A stretch of DNA of 64,000 nt from NCBI GenBank assembly GCA_024704765.1, contig JAKMXF010000319.1, forward strand, positions 186,001 through 250,000, given 5' to 3'. The notes beneath the pieces were generated by a model. That model saw only the letters and a program-made list of their open reading frames with translations. It searched no databases and was not told where the DNA came from. Made by a program: the position numbers and the translations under genes. The DNA is from Oopsacas minuta. Its lineage: Eukaryota; Porifera; Hexactinellida; Lyssacinosida; Leucopsacidae. Below, in pieces: positions 1 through 11,739 of the stretch (positions are counted from its first letter, which is position 1; every line of letters begins with the position of its first letter).

Positions 1-30
1 GTCTCTTCACACACACATCACTCTACCAAT

Positions 31-2841
31 ATGTCACTACTAGTACGTTCACTGTCTCGTTTCAGACTCTTACGTACGCAACTACGATTCAATTCGACAC
101 AGAGATTCAAGCAAGCTCTCCTCAACAACCCTGAAACACAGGTAACAACACTATCCAATGGTTTACGTGTAGCTACCGAAAATACTGGTCTTCAAACGGC
201 CACGGTGGGTCTGTATATAGATGCCGGTAGTCGCTGGGAGACTGAGAGTACGAACGGCACTGCGCATTTTCTAGAACACATGATATTTAAAGGCACAAAA
301 AACCGTACACAGCAACAATTAGAACTGGAAATCGAGAACATGGGAGCGCATTTGAACGCGTACACATCTCGCGAACACACCGTTTATTTCACCAAATCTC
401 TCAGTGTAGACATCCCTCATTGTCTAGACATACTCTCTGATATATTGACAAATCCCTTACTCCCTGAAGCAGCAGTAGAGCGTGAGAGAGACGTGATACT
501 ACGTGAAATGGAGGAGGTAGAGAAAAATGTGGAGGAGGTTATATTTGATTATCTACACCAAACAGCGTACCAAGGCACCCCACTGGCATACAGTATACTC
601 GGTCCTACTAAGAATATTCGCGGAATAACTCGATCAGACCTGATACGCTATATAACCACACACTACCACCCTGCTCGTATAGTATTAGCCGGTGCTGGAG
701 GGGTAGACCACGATCAGCTGGTTAAGTTGGGTGAGAAGCATTTTAGTGGGCTGGGTCGGACTATGGATGTTGATTCTTTTCCTGAGTTAGAACCAGCTTT
801 CTATGTTGGTTCAGAAGTTAGGGTTAGAGATGATGCTATGCCTGCAGCTCATGTTGTGCTAGGTAAGATTGTTTAGTTTTACTGCTTAATCTGTTGTGGA
901 TGCAGTTCAAACGTAAGCAGGAGCGGTTCCAGGATCTGGCTTATCCAGGGAAGGCCAGGTCCAATATTTTCAAACTACGGGCAAAAATTTATTGCATAAT
1001 AGGTAGTGTTGGTCCGATGACTGGACGTGACCAGGATTTTCAAACCCGGGGTAAATGGCCCGTTTGCCCCCTCCCCCCCTTGGTACCGCCACGAAATATA
1101 AACAAGGTGGTACTGCCATGGTATATAAATTACAAAACTTGACAATGGGAAGGATTGTCTAATTACAGTGTTTTTCTGTCGTAATTTTGAACGAGTGTTG
1201 CGAGACTAAGAACTTTGTCCAAGCAGGGCCGTAGGAGCACAATTTTTCAAGCAATTAACATTTTAGCTTTCTAGTTATTTGCTTTTAAGTATTACATACC
1301 TGCCAACCTGAATGGAGAAATGAGCGGGACGTAAAGTGCTAATTTATCCAGACATCGTGGAACGTAGCATATTTGTATTAGGCTGGACTCCAAAAAAGCA
1401 GGATAGTTAAGGTTTTTGGCACGTTTTGGCGGGACATTAGCCTAAATAGCCCTCAACATATGTTCAAAAACGCGGGACTTCCCGCCAAAACGGGACTTTT
1501 GGCAAGTATGGTATTAGTCTTATTCAAACCGCTAACAACCTGTTCTCAAATTAGATATATACGGTAGAACACAAATATAGTTAAGGTCCCACTGCCATGG
1601 CCCCCGGGGAAATGCCCCGCTTTTTCATAGTTCCTGATTAATATTGATATTATACAATTATGTAGGTGTAGAGGGAGTTGGTTGGAGTCATCCTGATTAT
1701 TTGCCTCTGATGATTATTGCTTCTCTTATTGGTGAGTTATATTTATTTGTTAGTTTAGCTCCTATAAGGAGATGTCCTAATGGTATGGACAGTGTGTAAT
1801 ATCCTTCTGTCCCTACTTCCGCACGATTTTGCGGAATCTAATAGTTAACTTTTGGAATTCGCAGGATTGGTAGTTACAAAAAGATGTCACACACACACTG
1901 GTTGCGCATACGGATGGACGAACATAACACATATTCCATCGTCCATTACAGTAATGCATCCCTATTGGAGCTAAAAACTTAATTAGTACTACATAACGAT
2001 CAACCACTCTATAGCGGCTACATGTACACAACAACCCCTTTTGGCCAGTCCCTTCGGTGGCCGTTATATACAAGTTTGACTGTATATTTATACCTTTTGG
2101 CACTTAGAAATGCTAGTTTTGGGTAAATTATTTCCCCGAACGCTTTATAAAGGAAGAAAAATATCGTTCAGGGCAATAATCCACGGGCAGCAAGGTGTCT
2201 ACAGGTAAAAAGGTTGGAAACCGCTTGTATAAGGGGACCATTTTTGTATTAACATTCCCGCCTGGCCATTTTCTAGTGTGAACTATTTTTGTCTAAACGA
2301 AAAACTCTCTTTTGAATTTTCCTCTCTTATAGGCAGTTGGGATCGTTCAGTTGGCGGTGGAAACAATCTCTCATCAAAACTAGCTCAAATGTGTTCAGAA
2401 ACAGACTGGATGTGGTCGTTCAACACATTCAACACATGCTATGCAGATACAGGAATATTCGGTTTATACTTTGTATGCGATAAGATGGAAATAGATAACG
2501 TTGTATGGAATATACAGCGTGAATGGATGCGTATTTGTACGCTTGTGACTGCAGCACAGGTCGAGCGTTCTAAAAACATCTTCAAGACATCACTATACAT
2601 GTCATTGAATGGTTCCACTCCCATTTTTGAAGATATAGGACGTCAATTAACCGTTTACGGTCGTAGAGTTCCATTAGCCGAATGGAATCATAGGATAGAC
2701 CAGATAGATGAAGATGTGATAAGAAGAGTAGCGACGAAATATATATTCGATCGCTGCCCTGTCGTAGCAGGTGTAGGCCCTATAGAAGCTCTTACAGATT
2801 ACAATCGGCTACGATCTGGTATGTATTGGCTCAGGAGCTAA
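31..2841 (+). CDS. PMPCB: Mitochondrial-processing peptidase subunit beta
   Basis: Catalytic subunit of the matrix peptidase that removes presequences from imported mitochondrial proteins; it works as a heterodimer with the alpha subunit. Three exons join in frame: 31-862, 1666-1731 and 2333-2841, all with GT-AG borders, giving 468 residues, the normal length for the family. The first 25 residues are rich in Arg, Ser and Leu without acids, a mitochondrial presequence. The inverted zinc-protease motif HFLEH lies at residues 79-83 and the distal ligand Glu at 159, 76 residues after the second His as in MPP-beta. The tail contains the conserved [13 protein letters not shown] stretch. UQCRC1 is the close alternative, but it normally has a degenerate zinc site, which is intact here. 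Family knowledge is from M16 peptidases; exon joining is my reading of the splice sites. Confidence 0.93.
863..1665 (+). other. PMPCB intron 1 with inverted-repeat element
   Basis: Intron with GT-AG ends. It holds a 216-bp inverted-repeat element at 1295-1510 (listed separately). No coding potential is seen. Confidence 0.8.
1295..1510. mobile_element. MITE-like element in PMPCB intron 1
   Basis: Ends are CATACCTGCCAA on the left and its near-perfect complement TTGGCAAGTATG on the right. The flanks share GTATTA on both sides, a plausible 6-bp target duplication. The interior carries a smaller palindrome around GCGGGACTTCCCGC. Related fragments sit near 3012-3070 and 51474-51620. It has no protein-coding capacity, so it is non-autonomous. 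Confidence 0.6.
1985..2082. mobile_element. pogo-like MITE fragment (GGCCAC family)
   Basis: Right half of the family typified by 60036-60337: a run of CTATAGCGGC, GGTGGCCGTTATA and the terminal AGTTTGACTG followed by TA. The left end is not recognisable. It lies in PMPCB intron 2. Confidence 0.5.
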
Positions 2842-4628
2842 CTGTATTCGTAACCTTTCTATTGATATTTATGTAATTTAGCTAATCCTAATATAGATAT
2901 ATGTTTATCATTAATGTCGAATTGTCTTATTCTGTGTTGTACTCGTTACCGGGCAAGGAATAGAGAATTATCTTGGTAAACTTACCAATCCTTATTCATA
3001 CTTCCAACTTTCCAGTTTTTCGCGGGACTTCCCGCTTCTTTGGACATATGTTGAGGGCCAATGAGGCTAATGACCTGCCAAAACTTGAACCTGCTTAACG
3101 GCCACCTCTTATAACGGTCACCTGTACATAGCGGCCACCATTTTAGCTCCCTTACTGGCGCTAAACCTGTCTCTAATGGCCAATTTATATTGTGTTCGCC
3201 TCACATAATGTCTATCTTGGACAATTCCCTTGGTTGGCTATCATTACCCGCTTCCACTATATTATCTTAAAAATCTGTCACTTGTCTTAAATGCTAATTT
3301 CTCTATATCAGCACCATTAACATAAAGTTACTACCAAACTAGCGTATAACGGTCAACCTCTCTATAGCGGCCACCTGTATATCACGTCCAATTTTGGCCT
3401 GTCTCTTTGGTGGTCGTTATAGACAAGTTTGGCTGTATATAATTTATCAATACCACTTGCTACTACAATTTTTGGTGACGTAACTTCTATTAGACTGATT
3501 TCTGCAATAAATATTTTGCATCAAAACGGTAGTTCTCGAATTGTTAATGAGAAATCTCAGCATAGTTTACCAAAACAAGTAATTCTAATAATAATATTGT
3601 GACTTTCAAAATCTCATATTTCGAGGTTGACCTGTCCGTATAATACATTCAAATACATCACGTATAAAGTATTATACAACTTGTATTCAAAGTATCAGTA
3701 CACTACTGATTTGATGTTACAGCTATTCATTCAACATCATTGTGGTATATGTAATTTGCATAATTACTGGTTTGTTTATTAATAATTAATAATATTCAAC
3801 TTTGTATCAAACTTTACCTCTTTGCCCCACGGATAGTAACCATAGGAATGCTTATAGACACTATTGTGTCTTATACAGTTTTGTTTGCATATTAAGAAAT
3901 TATCCACTTTGATTATTTCACTTGTAGACTTCAAATTATATATATATGCGTTTGGAACAGTTTTGCTATAAAGAAACATCGCACATTTTGTAAATACAAT
4001 ATACACACTGATTTTCTCTCTCATTGTCTCTAATCATGGAATTGTGACCGAGGGTGTGTTGACGAGCATAATTGGTTTAGGGATATATGCCAGGACTGTT
4101 TAAGTCCCAATCCGTCCCTGATTGTGACAATCTACAATGGTCGGCTATTGATAAATGAATTCGAAATTCGAAATGCCAGATTTCCAGTGATGGAACTGGT
4201 CAGGTACCGGGCAAATTTTCGACCGGCATACTGAAATTAACCAACAGTTTGATATACAAACAACGGAACCTGTATGAACCGACAGAGTTTCTGATCTGGA
4301 ATAGCTCCTGCCAATAAAAATTCACTTGCATAATCCAATAATTGCAAAACAGACACAATTTTCATCTCCCAACGAGTGTCGGATTATGCAGGTTCCGCTG
4401 TAATTATCTCGATTTTTGCGACACATCTCTCTCATATATTCACTCAAGTTGTCAATCTCACAAATTCGGTCTCAGCCCCTAAATCTGGCGGGTACAGCCC
4501 CCCCATGCAGAGGCGGCGCGAGGATGGGGCCTGACCCAAACATTTTCGTATAGCATTTTCTAACACACCATTATATTCTAAAATTAATACTTTCATAAAT
4601 CTCACAGTACTTAGCGTATTATCCTGAG
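2842..4628. other. Intergenic region, repeat-rich
   Basis: Between PMPCB and the multi-PH gene. It holds a GGCCAC-family MITE (about 3090-3434) and a diverged repeat at about 4190-4420 that recurs in inverted orientation near 44285-44400. No convincing gene is seen. Confidence 0.6.
3090..3434. mobile_element. pogo-like MITE, GGCCAC family
   Basis: Left part contains CTGCTTAACGGCCACC and the right part GGTGGTCGTTATAGACAAG ending in GGCTG followed by TA. The halves are inverted relative to each other. An inverted relative of the left half occurs at about 11145-11286. The left terminus is diverged, so the start is approximate. Confidence 0.5.
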
Positions 4629-7600
4629 ATGGCTACTCTGTTCTCACTTCCTATTGAGAGTTTAGATCCTACACAAATTTCCACATTCCTCACCAACTTA
4701 CCAATATTTCTTCCATCGCTCCAAAAACTTTTGACTGAGATATCAGAAACCGCAGAAGTGCCTCCATCATTCAAACTACTCCATGACGAAATAACCGTTT
4801 CTCTGGAAAAATTAAGAACACACGCGACTAGGCCCCAGAATGACAAATCACCAGATTATGCTCCGATAATGAATAAAACAGTATTTTCCCGTGCAAAACA
4901 TAAGCAAGGTAATTTGCTATACAAAATCATAACAGACGAGGGTGAAGATTGGGTCCAGCATTTTGTACGTGTTCGGGAGAATATTCTAGAAATTTTCCTA
5001 GAAGAACCTGCAAAGGAACAGACAGAGTTTTCCGAAAAACCCTTGAAATCACTGACACTCGCAACATCTTTCACTTTTATATTAGACGGCAGCCAAGCTG
5101 GTTTGAGTAAGCCAAATTCATTTGCTATTCGTTTACAAGCTGGGAAAGAAAGTCATGATGAGTGTTTTGTATGTTCGTCGCCTTCTGAGTGTAGACATTG
5201 GTTGGAAGCTCTACAGATAGCACAGACACAATCTGAAACAGTACATATGCCACCTGACCCTACAACATATGAAGGTTAGTACTGTGTGATTCTCTTATTG
5301 TTTACGACAATATACTTAGAGTTATCGGAAAATTCGTTGCATATACATTAAGATTGGTCTTTCATCGTTCTTAGATATTTTGATGTACTCCTCGGCAGGG
5401 GTGTCGAACTTTCTAACAACTTGAACGATCCAGGGGGCTTACACATTACGTATTTTGTATTAGCTCTATGGGGCTGTAACCACACGAGGCGGAGTTTGAG
5501 AAATGCACGAACTCCACCATCCATGGTTAAATATCTAATAAGCTTTAAAAGCAACCCTCACAACTAACCTGCTTTCATAGAAATTGATGTAGAAATCTAC
5601 ATCAACTCTACGAGCCTACTTTTGTGGGTTATACATATTTCTAATGAGTACGATATCTACGTAGCATTTATATGATCCCACACTTGTAAATATGTATAGT
5701 GGGAGGTGGCAGCCATCCAAGCAACCCTCACGAACAGCCCATTGTTATTTTCTTATTTATTAGCGATAGCCTTTTGTAATAATGATTTTTCCCAATTACT
5801 TCAATTTACACAATCCACAGACAGAAGATCAATCATACAGATGTATGCTATTGATAAATTTTAGATTATTCAACATATTTACCCGAATAATGTAGCGTAT
5901 GTGTATAAATATCTTTCAAGAAGTACTCATAAGCGCAAGTCCGCGCAATTTGGACCAATTTGGGCGCAGGAGGGCGGCACAAAGGATCTGGCAGAACCGC
6001 GGCAAAACTTTGTGCTAAATTAGACAGGATCTGCTTTAGTACCTCCAATCAAAATATTCGAACGACGAAATGTCGGCGCACGAAGTGTCCGAATGCCCAA
6101 TGGGCGTGTTTTAGCCAACCCGATGCACGCATTGATGATCTTAACTGTACTGCTTTGTTTCTTAATCGATTAATTCAGACAGAAGATTGTGGTATACATT
6201 TTTCCATAGAATTTTAAGAAAAACCAATTAATTCGTAAGAATTCTATTCAATGAAAATATTTTAATTACAGAAACGTTAATAATTCAACTTTAATTAGAA
6301 GAAATGACTAGAAATTATTATAATTATTTCTATTAATTCGAATTATATTTGATAATGGACATTCTTACGATTATCGCTAACTTACAATACCTTACAAGGT
6401 CATTTAAAATATTTGTCTATTCATATACGTCATTAGAAAATTACTAAGCTACCCCACTGTTAGTTTGAAACTTGATTCTGCTCCACTGCCTGCATCAAGT
6501 TTGCCTGCCGCATGAATATTGTCATTATTACATTTTAACACGCTCAATAAACGTATTTCTACTTAGAGTCATTAAAGTTTCCATGAGTTTCCCACTTTGA
6601 ATTACGATAACGTTATAATATATAATGTACTGAGATGTGATAATGATTTTCCCAACGCAGGCATGCTTAAATAGACATCATATGGAGCTAAATACGTTGA
6701 TCATCAGCTTATTAGGCGTCTAAAATATTATGTCCTAAACCTTGGAACTCTCCATTGAACCGATCAGGGCTGAAGTTTTACGTTCGTAATGTAAAGGAAC
6801 ACTATTATTATACCAATTCCCACACCAACAACGAGATTTAGCACCTTTTTGACGTCATAAAATCACACATTTTCCCGGTAGTACTCTGTTAAATAAAGCA
6901 GCATTTTTAGAAGGACGGAACCTTTGAGTTCCTTTGTTTACTTTATTAACTATTACTACTGAATTTGTACAATGTATTATTCAAACACATATTTATCTCC
7001 AATTCTATTTCATAGGGCCACGAGAGCTACCAGATCCGTTGTTTCACTATGAAGTCCCACGAGTGAATTTTCGCAGAGAATCATTCAGTCGGGTAAGTAA
7101 AGCATCATCAGGATCATATGATAGAATTTCTGGGGACTCATCAATGCCCGATCTCAACGTATCACAAGATAAGAAACCATCTGGTCGCTTTAGGAACCTA
7201 GTCACAAAGCTGTACAAGAAGGATAAAGAAATTTCAAGTCCTATTTCAATTGATCTACAGAAATTAACTCCCATTGGCATATCTATTGCTGGTGTTCTCA
7301 ATGTAAAGTTTTACATGTCAAATGAGCCACAAGCATATTGGTCTATATTAATATCAACAAAACTATTTCTCTATGAAAACTATGAGAAACTAGCCACACA
7401 AACTCCGAGTTATTCCCTAAACATGCAGGATTTCAAATTTCAAAAGGGACCACCATCAGAATCAAAATTCAAATTATTCCACAACCAAAACAGTGTTGAG
7501 AATATTCAAATAGAAACTAATGCTAACCAATCATGGGCAAAATCTATTATAGCGATCGCGAATGCATTCGATTTCACAGATGAAATTGGAGAAGACGATG

Positions 7601-10413
7601 AGGTACAACCTGTATACGATATACCTAAGAAACAACCACGCGTCACTTCTGTTTTTGTCACACCTGATAACGAAATTTCAGTTTATGATGTCCCATCACA
7701 AAAACCGCGTATTGTCCATCAAGAAAGCACACCACCTCAACTACGTCCTGAGGATATGTATGACGTGCCTTCTAAAACCCCTAGGCCTGTCAAAAGTGAA
7801 GGTACACCTCCTGAAATGCGGCCACAGGACTTGTACGATGTTCCTTCTCAAAATATTCGTCCGGTCCATAGTCGTGAGGATTCAGACATAAACGAAGATA
7901 TGTACGACGTGCCCTCAAATCGACCGGTTGTCCCACCGCGTCCAAACTTCTCATACGGTTCAGTGTACTGCGATTCAGACTCACCACCTGTGTCACCTAC
8001 TAATGACCATCCTAGAGAACAAATTCATAGCAAGTTTTCGCCCCCACCTGCTCTGCCCTCGCCAAGACCTATCGATCCAGTTATTCGTTCTTCTAACCCG
8101 GAAATAACTAACATTGACAGTGCGAGCCCTGTCTCAGTTGAAGGGTTTTTAAAACTTTTGACGGACGTCAATCAGTGGACAAAATTCTTCTTCATATTAC
8201 GTGATAGGTTTTTACAAGCCTTTGATGACGTCACGAAATTGAATTCGCCTGTTTTGATTCTAGATATTTCGTGTTCTGATTTTTCATTCATTCCCCAAGA
8301 AGAGTCGAAACGCAAGTGTACTTTTTCTCTAGGAACTTCATCTCTCATATTCAATCCAGCTAAGAAAACATCAAGATTCTCATTCCATAATGATTTTATT
8401 TTCGCAGCTGATTCTTTTCGCGAGTTCAAAACCTGGCGTACGGCAATCTTTGAGATTCAGGGCGTTTATATGATATCAAAAAAATCGAATTCGTTCGACC
8501 AGTTGGCCACCTTTGACGAAATGAATCCTAGAAAACCAAAGCCAATTCGTAGAGTATTCAGTTCAATGCGAAGACGTGAATCTACATGGTATGGACGAGC
8601 TGAGCAAAAGTTTGTACCTGAAGATCACGTGTACGTGTCAAAGACAAAATCTAAAAGTATATCATTACCAATTACGAGTAGGAATTCTGAGAAAATATAC
8701 TCGCGTGTATATGAGACTAATCAGGGTAAGGACCCGGGTAACGGTGTTCTAACAGGGTTTTTATTGATATTCTCCGGTACTGAATGGAAGAAACATTGGT
8801 TTGAGCTGCGAAATATATTCATCACTTGTTTTGAGTCGCAAGAATCAATTCGCACAATTTTCGAGATAGATTTATCAAAATGTAAAATCACGGAAGCATC
8901 AAAGGAAACAAACCGTGATTTTTCCTTCAAGCTAACCAATACAGCTGGTGATATTGTGTACTTCTTTTGTGCAGACAATGAACATATATATACCGACTGG
9001 ATTACTGCACTGATATTGATTTCTATTAGAAAGTCAATTACTTCTCCTCCTCTACCCGATGAGGTTGCACAAGACTCACTAGACGGTTCAGGACTTTTGA
9101 ATGGAAATTTACCGAATGATTCACCCACCAAATCACCTCAATTTAAGGGAAATCTACTCAAGCGGACATCGAATGGGAAATGGGAACAGCGTTATTGTAT
9201 AGTCAAAAACTGTGTAATGTTGATATACAGACCAAATCAAACCACACCATTACAACGAATACAGTTAACTGACTCACTAATAAATGTGTGTAATAGTTTA
9301 GATGTGTTGAAGAATCATGCATTCGAAATTCGCGTTGTAAATTCTCCTGATTTACACCTTTTCGCGGCATTTTCAGAGTCTAAACTCGAGGAATGGCTTT
9401 CAGGTCTCCGTAATGCTTCTTCGCCAAGGAGTCCATTCGCATTAACAGACAGTAGTTCTTCACAGGAGAAAATCGATACTTCCCTTGACTCAACTTTAAA
9501 CAAACTAACTCCAGAAGTTAAGAATTCCAGACCACCCAAACCTACACGATCCGGTAGCACTCGCGAAGTTTCTACACAGCTTGATAAATTGCCAGCCTCG
9601 CATCTACAGAATCCATCAAAAGTTGGTAAACTTGATTATCGATCAGTTTCTTCCAAAGTTTGGGGCAGACGGCACTGTATTGTCCATGATCTATGTTTGT
9701 ATATCTACCTCCACCCTAGTAGTGAACATCCGCAGAAAGTTTTCGCACTTCCCGGCTGCGAAATTAAGTCTTCTTGGCATGAAACCTCGAAATATCTATC
9801 TTTTTCAATTGAAAATCGTACAATGAAAGCGTATTTATCCACCCAATCTCTACACGATATGCAAAAATGGGTTGAAGTCTTGACAACCATCGCGAATTCA
9901 GCGACCAGCAGTAGAGAAAATGGTTTAGATTTACCCGAAAATTCTAGCGAAATTCCACACTACAAACTCCAGACTAGCACCCCGAATCAGAATATGAAAG
10001 CTACAAATCATGCAGAAATTCAATCATTGATTTACCATTCAAATAAAGATGTATTTGACACGTATTTCCATTCAAATCAAGCTTCAACGAATCTCCGAAA
10101 TTCTATTGAATCCATTCAAAAGAAGCGTTCTAACCTACAAGGACATCTGTTGAAATTGAAACAGAACAAACAGAAAGAACCGGAGAAAATCAAGAAAATC
10201 AAGGAACTTTTGGCCAAATACGATGAAGCTATTCAAGAATTTCGTGCTACAATGGAATCGAATAAAACAGAAACTTCAAGCACAATTGCATTCCTCGAAA
10301 TCCAACTGGATAACTCACTTAACGGTTTGCGGTCATTGACATTGTCCAATGGTGAATTATCATTAAGTAATGGCATCCGTGGAATCTCATTTGACTCAGA
10401 AACATTGATTTAA
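4629..10413 (+). CDS. Multi-PH-domain scaffold with YDxP motif ladder
   Basis: Two exons, 4629-5274 and 7016-10413, join in frame (phase 1) to give 1347 residues. I read about six PH-like domains, each ending in the usual amphipathic helix with Trp: residues ~88-200, 308-402, 590-699, 792-886, 924-1017 and 1084-1177. Between PH2 and PH3 lie five YD(I/V)P motifs with Tyr at 416, 439, 464, 489 and 512, each set in a 23-25 residue repeat with Pro-rich spacers. This resembles the substrate region of Cas-family adaptors, whose phosphorylated YxxP sites bind Crk/Nck SH2 domains. A coiled coil follows at ~1241-1321. The last PH domains resemble AFAP-type PH domains, but I cannot assign orthology. 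It is probably a membrane- or actin-associated adaptor. The initiator ATG follows CTGAG directly. One 1.74-kb intron could hide a further small exon. Confidence 0.85.
5275..7015 (+). other. Intron of the multi-PH gene
   Basis: GT-AG intron. It contains a hAT-like fragment near 5397 (CAGGGGTGTCGAAC and following), whose body resembles sequence at 30151-30250 and 38083-38155. The 6740-6880 part shares a segment (TGACGTCAT, then ATCACACATTTTCCCGG) with the repeat at 44487-44925. No further exon is evident. Confidence 0.6.
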
Positions 10414-11730
10414 AATAATATTATAGTAATAAGCTCTTTCATTTAAAACGCACCCACAAAAACCTTTCAATTTTGTAGGCTTTGAACATTAATTAAGCAT
10501 TCGATATTTTCAAATTGGGTGCTATTTTATTTTCTCAGGCATTATTTTAACCACATATGTATCTTTATTATCTCAATGTTCTGTGTATGATATTATGTTC
10601 GGTTTTTAAGCAGGGACGGATTGTGTGTAAATGGTGCTCCTCTTGGTCCTCTGTATCAGCATTATCAATTCCTCATAATTTTTATGTCTACTCGTACTAT
10701 TGCACAAATAGTGTTTCTGCATCAGCTGCCAAAAGTAAATGAGAACACTTTTTAAGTAATGCATGTATGATGTATGGCATAAATATTATGAACTCTCGGG
10801 TTAGTGGCATTAAACTTTTGGCCTGTAATTCTGCAGCCCTGAATTGTTCACACAAGATTCAAACTTTCAACTAATGCAATTGTTAATTTATCATAATGAT
10901 AGGCCCTTCCTGTGGCAATGCTAGCTAGCTGCTATTGGTGGGGCACAGGCCCTACCAGGCCTCACCCTCGGACCGCCTCTGGGCCCTTCTCATGTGATCA
11001 ATGTTTATCTTAGTATGCATTTATGTAATTTAGTTTTCGAATTTTGGAATTTTATTAAGGCAAGTGATCGATATGTAAGATAATATAGTGGAAGAAGTTA
11101 ATGATGGCGACCCAAGAGACTTGTCAAAGGTAGACCTTATGGGAGATGATCGCTATATAAATTGGCCTTTGTAGATAGGTTTAGCGTCAGTAAGGGACCA
11201 AAAATGGTGGCCGCTATACAGAAGTGATTATAATGGGAAATCGGAGGGGACTGTTTTTTAAGTGGGCGTTAAGCAGTTTGACTGTATATTTCTAACTTCC
11301 ATTATATCCAATTGATAATGTGTTTTGAAGCTCTCTACGACTCAAACTAATGTTTTAGTGTCAGGTAACGGCCTTGGATCATGGCATCCGGGCCGGCCAA
11401 AGACCCGGACAATAATTTATGAGTTACGACACCCATAGTCGACATGTTAGAAAGAGAAATGCAGGGGCGGATTAGCGTGCCGCGGCAGCCCGAGAAAAAA
11501 CTTTTGATGGCTAATATTGTATTTAACATTAGAACTCAGATAAATTCTTATAAATAATTGAAAATAGTTAAAACACAAAAATGTTAGCCAAGTACTTCTC
11601 CAGTAACTAAGGCTCCAATCAAACCGGCCCATCTGGAACTATCCAGTGTCCCACCGGGCTAATCCGCCCCTTGGAGGAACGCAACATCTTCAACCACGAA
11701 ATATATTAACTTTATTTCTCATATTTTTAG
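10414..11730. other. Intergenic region with MITE fragments
   Basis: After the multi-PH stop codon the sequence is non-coding. It carries an inverted GGCCAC-family fragment at about 11145-11286, ending AGCAGTTTGACTG then TA. No gene is recognised. The 3' splice site preceding the cramped-like gene lies at its right end (TTTTTAG). Confidence 0.55.
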
Positions 11731-11739
11731 TCTAGTCAC

